From: Trebonia sp.
GTDB lineage: Bacteria > Actinomycetota > Actinomycetes > Streptosporangiales > Streptosporangiaceae
Reading direction: 5' to 3'
Assembly (NCBI GenBank): GCA_030038035.1
Contig: JASHPP010000639.1
Span: 1 to 5,702 of the forward strand
Length of the DNA: 5,702 nt
A program made the translations under genes and the position numbers. Positions within the stretch are counted from its first letter, which is position 1. Each line of letters begins with the position of its first letter. Shown here in pieces: positions 1-5,702 of this stretch. The notes beneath the pieces are model-generated. The model saw only the letters and a program-made list of their open reading frames with translations, was not told where the DNA came from and searched no databases.

Positions 1-1317
1 GCGCTGGCGGGGACCGTCGCCGACTACCCGCCGGAGCGGGCCGAGCAGATCACCGGCGTGCCCGCCGACACGATCCGCCGGGTAGCGCGGGCCTGGGGCC
101 AGGCCAAGTCCGGCATCATCTTCTGGGGCATGGGGATCTCCCAGCACACGACGGGGACCGACAACGCGCGCTGCCTGATCGCGATGTGCGCGATCACGGG
201 GAACGTCGGCAAGCCGGGCGCGGGCCTGCACCCGCTGCGCGGGCAGAACAACGTGCAGGGCTCCTCCGACATGGGCCTGATCCCGATGTTCTACCCGGAC
301 TACCAGAAGGCCGACGACCCGGCCGTCAAGGCCAAGTTCGAGCAGGCGTGGGGAACCGCCGACCTGGACCCGAAGAAGGGCCTGACGGTCACCGAGATCA
401 TCGCCTCGGCGCTGAAGGGCGGGGTCCGCGGCATGTACATGCTCGGCGAGAACCCGTTCCTTTCCGACCCGAACATCAACAAGGTGCGCAAGGCGCTGTC
501 CGCGCTTGAGTTCCTCGTCGTGCAGGACATCTTCCTGACCGAGACCGCCGAGTTCGCCGACGTCATCCTCCCGGCGTCGTCGTACCTGGAAAAGGACGGC
601 ACGTACACCAACACCGACCGGCGCGTGCAGCTCGGCCGCAAGGTGCTTGACACTCCCGGCCAGGCCCGGGTCGACTGGGAGGTCGTGCAGGACATCGCCA
701 ACCGGATCGGGCTCGGCTGGCACTACGAGTCCCCGCGGGAGATCTTCGATGAGATGATCACGGTCATCCCGAGCTACAAGAACCTCACGTACGACAACCT
801 CGGCCCGACGGGCAAGCTGTACCCGAACCCGGACCCGGAGCACAGCGACGGGATCGTGGTCATGTTCGGCGAGCGGTTCAGGACCGACGACGGGCTCGCC
901 CACCTGGTGCCCGCCGAGTGGCTGCCGGCGAAGGAACTGCCCGACGAGCATTACCCGTTCGTGCTCAACACCGGCCGGCTCCTCGAGCACTGGCACACCG
1001 GCTCGATGACCCGCCGTTCCTACGCGCTCGACGCGATCGTGCCCATGCCGCTGGTGTTCGTCCACCCGGACGACGCCGCGCAGCTCGGCCTCGCCGACGG
1101 CGACATGGCCCGGGTCAGCTCGCGGCGCGGCACGATCGAGCTCGCGGTGCGGGTCTCGCACCGCGAGGCGCGCGGCAACTGCTTCATCCCGTTCCACTTC
1201 AGGGAGGCGGCGGCCAACCTGCTGACGACCGACGCGATCGACCCGGTCGGCAAGATCCCCGAGTACAAGTTCTGCGCGGTCAAGATCGAGCCGGCTAGCG
1301 TGCGCGTCCATGGCTGA
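1..1317 (+). CDS. fdhF: Formate dehydrogenase alpha (catalytic, molybdopterin) subunit, C-terminal part, 5' truncated
   Basis: The reading frame is open from base 1 to a TGA at 1315-1317 (438 residues seen). The start and the N-terminal Fe-S and catalytic Cys/Sec region lie upstream of the window, so the GTG at 58 is not a credible start. Numbering window codons, RGQNNVQGSSDMG begins at codon 80; its Arg and Gln match the active-site Arg333/Gln335 region of E. coli formate dehydrogenase H. Other family signatures are GENPFLSDPN near 149-158, ADVILPASSYLEKDGTYTN near 186-204, and a C-terminal molybdopterin-dinucleotide-binding domain from about 318 (LNTGRLLEHWHTGSMTRRS). In this family the enzyme oxidises formate to CO2 at a bis-MGD Mo or W centre, usually in the cytoplasm when paired with NuoE/F-type partners. 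It overlaps the diaphorase gene by 8 nt, which supports an NAD-linked complex. Whether the metal is Mo or W, and whether the ligand is Cys or Sec, cannot be seen here. A related CISM oxidoreductase is possible but less likely. Confidence 0.93.
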   Translation, partial: ALAGTVADYPPERAEQITGVPADTIRRVARAWGQAKSGIIFWGMGISQHTTGTDNARCLIAMCAITGNVGKPGAGLHPLRGQNNVQGSSDMGLIPMFYPDYQKADDPAVKAKFEQAWGTADLDPKKGLTVTEIIASALKGGVRGMYMLGENPFLSDPNINKVRKALSALEFLVVQDIFLTETAEFADVILPASSYLEKDGTYTNTDRRVQLGRKVLDTPGQARVDWEVVQDIANRIGLGWHYESPREIFDEMITVIPSYKNLTYDNLGPTGKLYPNPDPEHSDGIVVMFGERFRTDDGLAHLVPAEWLPAKELPDEHYPFVLNTGRLLEHWHTGSMTRRSYALDAIVPMPLVFVHPDDAAQLGLADGDMARVSSRRGTIELAVRVSHREARGNCFIPFHFREAAANLLTTDAIDPVGKIPEYKFCAVKIEPASVRVHG

Positions 1318-2992
1318 GGCCCCGGTCCGCGTCCCGGGCGTGGAGGCACGGGCGGGGAGGTTCCCCGGCCCGAGCCTGATCCCCGCGCTGAACGCCATCC
1401 AGGAGCGGGCCGGCTGGCTGCCCCGCGAGGAGCTCGTCGCGCTGTCCCATGAGGTGCACCGGCCGCTGTACGAGATCGAGGGCCTGATCTCGTTCTACCC
1501 GCACTTCCGGACCGAGCCGCCGAAGAAGGCCGAGCTGCGCGTCTGCCACGACCTGTCCTGCTGGCTGCGCGGGGCGGACGAGCGGATCGCCCGGCTGAGG
1601 GAGCGGTACGGGCCCGACGCCGAGGTGGAATTCGTCGAGGGCTCGTGCCTGGGCCGCTGTGACATCGCGCCGGCCGCCACGGTGAACGAGTCGCCGGTCT
1701 CGCTCGACGACGCGGACGCGGCGGTGACGGCGGCGCGCGAGGCCGCTCCCCGCGGCCGCAACGGCCACAATGGCCACAACGGGCACCACGCTGATGACGG
1801 CAAGAGCCAGCACAGGTCCTGGCCGAACGACCCCTACCCCACGGCGGCCGACCGGTACGGCGTGCTCCGCTCCGTGCTGGCCGGCCGGGTCGACGCCGCG
1901 GACATCATCACGGCCCTGAAGGACGCCGGGCTGCGCGGCATGGGCGGCGCCGGCTTCCCGGCAGGCCGCAAGTGGGACCTGGTCGCGACCCAGGAGGCGA
2001 CGCCGAAGTACGTGATCTGCAACGCCGACGAGTCAGAGCCGGGCACGTTCAAGGACAGGGAGATCCTCGCCACCCAGCCGTACCTCGTGCTCGAGGGCCT
2101 GCTGCTCGGCATGCTCGCGATCGGCGCCGAAGAAGGCTGGGTGTTCATCAGGCACGAGTACGGCCCGGAGGAGCAGGTCATCCGCAGGGAGATCGAGTGG
2201 CTGCGCGAGAGCGGGCTGGTCGGCCCCGACGCAGGCGGGTCCGGCAGGCGGCTGTCCGTCGAGGTGTTCACCTCGCCAGGCGGCTACATTCTCGGCGAGG
2301 AGTCCGCGCTGATCGAGTGCATGGAAGGGCACCGCGGCGAGCCGCGGAACAAGCCGCCCTTCCCCGGCACGTACGGCCTGCACGGGCAGCCCACGCTGAT
2401 GAACTCGGTGGAGACGCTGGCGCACGTGCCGATCATCGCCGCCCGCGGCGCCGCCTGGTGGACGGCCCAGGGCCGCGGCGACCACGCCGGGCTGAAGTTC
2501 TTCGCCGTCTCCGGCCACGTCGAACGTCCCGGCGTGTACTGCGTGCCGATGGGCACCACCGTCCGCGAACTGCTCGACCTGGCCGGCGGGGTGGCCGGCG
2601 GCAGGCCGCTCGGGGCCATCCAGCCGGGCGGCGCGTCCTCGAACTTCATCGGCCCGGACCGGCTCGATGTCGAGCTCGACTTCGGCACGCTGCAGGCAGC
2701 CGGGTCCATGCTCGGGTCCGGCGCGCTGGTCGTGATGGCCGAGGGCACCGACCTGCTCGCCGCCGCCGTCAACGTGCTGCGGTTCTTCCGCGACGAATCC
2801 TGCGGCAAGTGCGTGCCGTGCCGGGTCGGGTCAAGCAAGGCGCACACGATCCTGTCCGGCAGCGGCCCCGGCGAGCAGGTAGCCGAGCTAGCCGAGGTGA
2901 TGCGGCGGACCTCGATCTGCGGGCTCGGCCAGGTCGCCCTCGGCCCCGTCATGAGCGTGCTCCGTCTGACCGGAGGGAACAACGAAGGCTGA
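1310..2992 (+). CDS. nuoF: Fused NuoE-NuoF-type diaphorase, likely beta/gamma subunit of NAD-dependent formate dehydrogenase
   Basis: A 560-residue protein starting at an ATG inside the end of the alpha-subunit gene (ATGGCTGA overlap); no strong ribosome site precedes it, so coupling is likely. Residues ~20-140 are a NuoE/FdsG-like thioredoxin-fold domain with a [2Fe-2S] set C79-x4-C84 and C113-x3-C117. A linker follows, including NGHNGHNGHH at 151-160. Residues ~170-555 are NuoF/FdsB-like: the FMN/NADH glycine-rich motif GLRGMGGAGFPAGRKW at 207-222, CNADESEPGTFKDR at 237-250, GGYILGEESALIE at 324-336, an SLBB-like segment at ~395-450, and a [4Fe-4S] set C498-x2-C501-x2-C504 plus C537. It should carry electrons from the alpha subunit to NAD+. 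The architecture also recalls HoxF of NAD-reducing hydrogenases, but the adjoining alpha subunit favours formate dehydrogenase. No extra C-terminal ferredoxin domain, as in HydB-type bifurcating subunits, is present. Confidence 0.92.
   Translation: MAEAPVRVPGVEARAGRFPGPSLIPALNAIQERAGWLPREELVALSHEVHRPLYEIEGLISFYPHFRTEPPKKAELRVCHDLSCWLRGADERIARLRERYGPDAEVEFVEGSCLGRCDIAPAATVNESPVSLDDADAAVTAAREAAPRGRNGHNGHNGHHADDGKSQHRSWPNDPYPTAADRYGVLRSVLAGRVDAADIITALKDAGLRGMGGAGFPAGRKWDLVATQEATPKYVICNADESEPGTFKDREILATQPYLVLEGLLLGMLAIGAEEGWVFIRHEYGPEEQVIRREIEWLRESGLVGPDAGGSGRRLSVEVFTSPGGYILGEESALIECMEGHRGEPRNKPPFPGTYGLHGQPTLMNSVETLAHVPIIAARGAAWWTAQGRGDHAGLKFFAVSGHVERPGVYCVPMGTTVRELLDLAGGVAGGRPLGAIQPGGASSNFIGPDRLDVELDFGTLQAAGSMLGSGALVVMAEGTDLLAAAVNVLRFFRDESCGKCVPCRVGSSKAHTILSGSGPGEQVAELAEVMRRTSICGLGQVALGPVMSVLRLTGGNNEG
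1760..1789 (+). repeat. Three tandem 9-bp units encoding Asn-Gly-His in the NuoE-NuoF linker
   Basis: Codons AAC/AAT-GGC/GGG-CAC occur three times in a row at 1760-1786, followed by one more CAC. They encode NGHNGHNGHH, residues 151-160 of the fused diaphorase. The run sits exactly between the two recognisable domains, in a polar stretch (about residues 145-172) with no motif of either family. It is best read as a flexible, low-complexity linker whose units could expand or contract by replication slippage. The histidines could bind metal, but nothing in the sequence proves this. Confidence 0.75.
2972..2976 (+). promoter_or_regulatory. Strong Shine-Dalgarno-like GGAGG before a possible non-canonical (ACG) moeA start
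   Basis: GGAGG lies inside the last codons of the diaphorase gene. It is 5 nt upstream of an ACG at 2982-2984 that is in frame with the downstream MoeA gene, which is good ribosome-binding spacing. It is far too distant (53 nt) to serve the first canonical in-frame start, the GTG at 3030. The match could also be chance within glycine codons of the diaphorase C-terminus. Confidence 0.35.
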
Positions 2993-3029
2993 GCAGCCGG
3001 CCGGCCGGGAGTTCTTCACCACCCGGACG

Positions 3030-4262
3030 GTGGCGGAGGCGCTGACCGGATTCCGCCCCGCGCGCCGCACGCCCGTCGAGACCGTGCCGCTCGCCGCGGC
3101 GCTGCGGCGGGTGCCCGCCGGGCCCGTCACTGCCCCGCACCCGCTGCCCGGGTTCGCGCGGTCCACCGTCGACGGGTACGCGGTGCGCGCCGCCGACACC
3201 TACGGGGTCTCCGAGGGCCTGCCCGGCTACCTCACCGTGACCGGCGCGGTCCGGATGGGCGCCGAGCCCGGCGTGACCGTCGTCCCCGGGGCGGCGGTCG
3301 CCATGCCGACCGGCGGCGTGCTGCCGCCCGGCGCGGACGCGGTCGTGATGATCGAGTACACCGCCGAGGCGATGCCAGGCACGATCGAGGTCGTCCGCCC
3401 GGTGGCCCCGGGTGAGGGGGTGGTGCGGGCCGATGAGGACGCCAGGGCAGGCGACATAATCATCCCGAACGGACGGCCGCTTCGCCCCCAGGATCTCGGC
3501 ATGCTCGCGGCGGCCGGCGTGACGAGCGTGCGGGTGCACGCCAGGCCCTTGGTGACGATCTTCTCCACCGGCGACGAGGTCGTTCCGCCCGGCACGGACG
3601 TCCTGCGGCCCGGCCAGGTGCGCGACGCCACCGCCGCGGCCCTTGCCGCGCTGGTCGCCGACGCGGGCGGCAGCCCGGTGCCCGGCGGCATCGTGCCCGA
3701 CGATCCGGGTGCCCTGGAGAAGGCGCTCCGCGCGGCCCTGCCGGCCAGCGACGTGATCGTGATCTCGGCCGGCTCGTCGGTCGGCGTGCGGGACGAGACC
3801 GCCGCCGCCGTCGCCCGGCTCGGCCCGCCTGGCATCTGGTGCCACGGCCTGGCCATCAAGCCGGGCAAGCCCACGCTGCTCGCGGAGTGTGGTGGGGTGG
3901 GCGACGCCGACGGATGGCCCGGCGGTGCGCCAGGCGTCCCCGTCATCGGCCTGCCCGGCAACCCGCGCTCGGCGCTCGTGGTGTTCCGGCTGATCGGCGT
4001 GCCGCTGGTGCGGCTGGTCGGCGGCTGCACGCAGCCGCCGCCCGAGGCGACCACGCGGGCGCGCCTATCGCGGGACCTGGCGTCGGCCACCGGGCGACTC
4101 GACGTCGTGCAGGTCAAGGTCGGCGCGGGCGTGGCCACCCCGGTGTTCGGCCTGTCGGCGCTGCTGTCGGTGCTGACCGCGGCGGACGGGTACATAATCA
4201 TCCCCGAGGAAGCCACTGGGCTGGATGCGGGTAGTGAGGTGGACGTGATCCTGTATGCCTGA
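3030..4262 (+). CDS. moeA: Molybdopterin molybdotransferase MoeA (gephyrin-like Glp family), first copy
   Basis: From the GTG at 3030 it encodes 410 residues, a normal MoeA length. MoeA inserts molybdate into adenylylated molybdopterin to make Mo cofactor in the cytoplasm. The N-terminal MoeA domain (~1-165) holds STVDGYAVRA at 45-54 (D48 matches the conserved MDGYA Asp) and PTGGVLPPGADAVVM at 93-107. The central MPT-binding domain (~170-320) holds STGDEV at 179-184, PDDP at 223-226, SAGSSVGVRDE at 246-256, the intact KPGKP at 277-281, and GLPGNPRSAL at 307-316. The C-terminal beta domain (~335-410) ends with IIIPEEATGLDAGSEVDVIL. A Gly/Asp-rich loop at ~287-303 looks slightly longer than usual. 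The start is uncertain: the frame is open back to a TGA at 2967-2969 with no ATG/GTG/TTG/CTG before 3030, yet the upstream codons read like coding sequence (GREFFTTRT), so an ACG start at 2982 is possible. It overlaps the next gene by 8 nt. Confidence 0.93.
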   Translation: MAEALTGFRPARRTPVETVPLAAALRRVPAGPVTAPHPLPGFARSTVDGYAVRAADTYGVSEGLPGYLTVTGAVRMGAEPGVTVVPGAAVAMPTGGVLPPGADAVVMIEYTAEAMPGTIEVVRPVAPGEGVVRADEDARAGDIIIPNGRPLRPQDLGMLAAAGVTSVRVHARPLVTIFSTGDEVVPPGTDVLRPGQVRDATAAALAALVADAGGSPVPGGIVPDDPGALEKALRAALPASDVIVISAGSSVGVRDETAAAVARLGPPGIWCHGLAIKPGKPTLLAECGGVGDADGWPGGAPGVPVIGLPGNPRSALVVFRLIGVPLVRLVGGCTQPPPEATTRARLSRDLASATGRLDVVQVKVGAGVATPVFGLSALLSVLTAADGYIIIPEEATGLDAGSEVDVILYA

Positions 4263-5702
4263 CAGCCCGTTCATCCGCGACGTGCCCGCCGCGCAGGCGC
4301 TGGACGCCTGGCGCGCCGCCCGGGAGGCCGCGGGCTGCCCGGAACGGCTCCCCGCCGTCACGGTGCCTGTCGCCGATGCCGCCGGGATGGTGACCGCCGC
4401 GCCGGTGTGGGCCACCCGCTCGTCGCCGCCGTGGGACGCCGCAGGGATGGACGGCATCGCGATCCGCGCGGCGGACACGCTCGGCGCCGGCGAGACCACC
4501 CCGGTCTGGCTCGAGCCGGGCGGGTACGACATCGTCGACACGGGCGACCCGATGCCCGACGACAAGGACGCCGTGGTGATGCGCGAGTACGTGCACTACG
4601 ACGAGACGGGCCGGGCGGAGCTGCGCGCCGCCGTCCCCCCGCAGGCGCACGTCCGCTCGATCGGCGAGGACGTCAGCGCGGGCGAGCTGCTGCTGCCGGA
4701 AGGACACCGGCTGCGGGCCGCGGACCTGGCGGCAGCGGTCGCGGCTGGGCACACGCACCTGTCCGTTCGGAAGAAGGCTCTTGTCCTTATCCTGCCGACC
4801 GGGGACGAGGTGCGGCCGATCGGGACCGAGCTGGGGCCGGGCGAGATCCTGGACACGAACTCCCTGATGCTCGCGGAACAGGCGCGGGAGGCCGGGTGCG
4901 AGGCGCGCTGCCTGCCGATCGAGCCAGATGACCCGGAGCGGATCACCGAGGTCGTGAGGAAGGCGGCGGACGAGTGCGACCTGCTGATCGTGATCGCCGG
5001 GTCGAGCGCCGGGCGCGACGACTACACGGCGCGGGTGGTGTCGGGCGCCGGCGTGCTCGCCGTGCACGGGGTCGCGGTCCGGCCCGGGCACCCGGTGGTG
5101 CTTGGCGTCGTCGGCCGCACGCCGGTGCTCGGCGCGCCGGGTTACCCGGTGTCCGCCGCGCTGACCTTCGACATCTTCGCCGCCCCGCTGCTCGCCGAGC
5201 TGTCGGGCACGCCGCCGCGGCGCCGGCCGCGGGCCGACGCGAAGCTGGCGCGCAAGCTCGCGTCGCCGCTGGGCATGGACGACTGGGTACGGGTGCGGCT
5301 CGGCTCGGTGGGCGGCAGCCTGGTCGCGACTCCGCTGCCGCGCGGGGCCGGCGTGCTCACCTCGCTTGTCCGCGCCGACGGGCTGCTCGTGGTGCCCGCC
5401 GGGGTGGAGGGGCACCATGCGGGCTCGGTGGTGCCCGTGGAACTGCTGCGCAGCCTGGAAGAGATCTCCCGGACGATCGTGGCGATCGGGTCGCACGACC
5501 TGGTGCTCGACCTGGCCGCGTCCGCCCTGCGGGCCGACGACCCGCTCGTCACGCTGGTCTCCTCCAACGTCGGCTCGCTCGGCGGGCTGGTGGCGCTGCG
5601 CGACGGGCTGTGCCACATCGCCGGGTCGCACCTGCTTGACACCGCGTCGGGTGAGTACACGCTGCCGTTCGTGGACCGGGTGTTCGGCGCGGCCGCGGCC
5701 GA
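4255..5702 (+). CDS. moeA: MoeA-like molybdopterin molybdotransferase with C-terminal PBP-like domain, 3' truncated
   Basis: The ATG at 4255 overlaps the end of the first moeA (ATGCCTGA), with a weak GAGGTGG at 4236-4242. The frame is open for 482 codons and runs off the window. The MoeA N-domain has AAGMDGIAIRAADT at 62-75 and DTGDPMPDDKDAVVM at 95-109. The MPT-binding domain has PTGDEV at 181-186, PGEILDTNS at 195-203, PDDPE at 224-228, AGSSAGRDDYTA at 248-259, RPGHP at 276-280 (usual motif KPGKP) and GAPGYPVSA at 293-301. The beta domain spans ~323-400. From ~405 a further domain begins: IVAIGSHDLVLDLAA at 408-422, then SSNVGSLGGLVALRDG at 436-451 and HIAGSHLLDTASGEY at 454-468. This matches the periplasmic-binding-protein-like domain fused to a subset of bacterial and archaeal MoeAs, often labelled LysR substrate-binding-like. 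With no signal peptide it should be cytoplasmic. The ligand of that domain is unknown; oxyanion or cofactor sensing is only a guess. Clearly divergent from the upstream copy, so not a recent duplication. Confidence 0.92.
   Translation, partial: MPDSPFIRDVPAAQALDAWRAAREAAGCPERLPAVTVPVADAAGMVTAAPVWATRSSPPWDAAGMDGIAIRAADTLGAGETTPVWLEPGGYDIVDTGDPMPDDKDAVVMREYVHYDETGRAELRAAVPPQAHVRSIGEDVSAGELLLPEGHRLRAADLAAAVAAGHTHLSVRKKALVLILPTGDEVRPIGTELGPGEILDTNSLMLAEQAREAGCEARCLPIEPDDPERITEVVRKAADECDLLIVIAGSSAGRDDYTARVVSGAGVLAVHGVAVRPGHPVVLGVVGRTPVLGAPGYPVSAALTFDIFAAPLLAELSGTPPRRRPRADAKLARKLASPLGMDDWVRVRLGSVGGSLVATPLPRGAGVLTSLVRADGLLVVPAGVEGHHAGSVVPVELLRSLEEISRTIVAIGSHDLVLDLAASALRADDPLVTLVSSNVGSLGGLVALRDGLCHIAGSHLLDTASGEYTLPFVDRVFGAAAA

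Noticed and set aside
58..60. GTG at 58 as the start of the formate dehydrogenase gene
   Set aside because: The frame is open to base 1 and the preceding codons (TVADYPPERAEQITGV) are typical of the middle of the molybdopterin oxidoreductase domain, so the gene begins upstream of the window.
2993..3029. Possible terminator or promoter between the diaphorase and moeA genes
   Set aside because: The CCGGCCGGCCGG run at 2998-3008 is self-complementary but is GC-rich, has no T-tract and no convincing loop, and the gene order indicates one operon. No -10/-35 pair is seen.
1972..3045. Plus-strand open frame (357 codons) within the diaphorase gene in another frame
   Set aside because: Arg-rich product with no motifs; the overlapping frame holds all FMN, NADH and Fe-S motifs of the NuoF domain.
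2949..3845. Minus-strand open frame (298 codons) opposite the first moeA
   Set aside because: Low-complexity Arg/Gly/His-rich product with no recognisable domain; it is a shadow of the MoeA coding frame and spans the diaphorase/moeA junction.
4198..5631. Long minus-strand open frame (477 codons) opposite the second moeA
   Set aside because: Its product is Arg/Pro/His/Gly-rich with no family motif, and it lies wholly opposite a frame with clear MoeA motifs from 4255 onward. Long antisense frames are expected in such GC-rich coding DNA.
4407..5639. Two plus-strand open frames (4407-4931 and 4974-5639) in a second frame over the second moeA
   Set aside because: Both are Arg/Ala/Gly-rich shadows. 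The frame starting at ATG 4255 is continuous to the window end and contains every expected MoeA motif.

Overview
This window is gene-dense, very GC-rich DNA in which codon third positions are almost always G or C. That and the protein style suggest a high-GC actinomycete (Actinomycetota); this is an inference from composition and family resemblance, and no taxonomic marker is present. Four genes lie head to tail on the + strand with almost no intergenic space. The first and last run off the window ends, so this is the inside of a longer operon. No tRNA, rRNA, CRISPR array, mobile element or terminator was seen.

Layout: (1) 1-1317, the C-terminal part of a molybdopterin-dependent formate dehydrogenase catalytic (alpha) subunit. 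(2) 1310-2992, a diaphorase subunit in which a NuoE-like thioredoxin-fold [2Fe-2S] domain is fused through an Asn-Gly-His linker to a NuoF-like FMN/NADH/[4Fe-4S] domain. (3) 3030-4262 (the true start may be upstream, near 2982), a MoeA-type molybdopterin molybdotransferase. (4) 4255-5702 and beyond, a second, divergent MoeA carrying a C-terminal periplasmic-binding-protein-like domain, cut by the window end. Genes 1/2 and 3/4 each overlap by 8 nt (ATGNCTGA), which points to translational coupling.

How they fit together: the alpha subunit should oxidise formate (or reduce CO2) at a bis-molybdopterin Mo or W centre. The fused NuoEF subunit should pass the electrons through its clusters and FMN to NAD+. 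The two MoeA paralogues probably supply metal-loaded molybdopterin to this enzyme. Points worth a second look are the paired MoeA paralogues, one with a ligand-binding-like domain and an altered KPGKP motif; the compact NuoE-NuoF fusion with its repeat linker; and the missing canonical start codon for the conserved-looking N-terminus of the first MoeA. The system is a recognisable formate dehydrogenase plus cofactor-maturation operon, and I see no evidence of a wholly new type of system.
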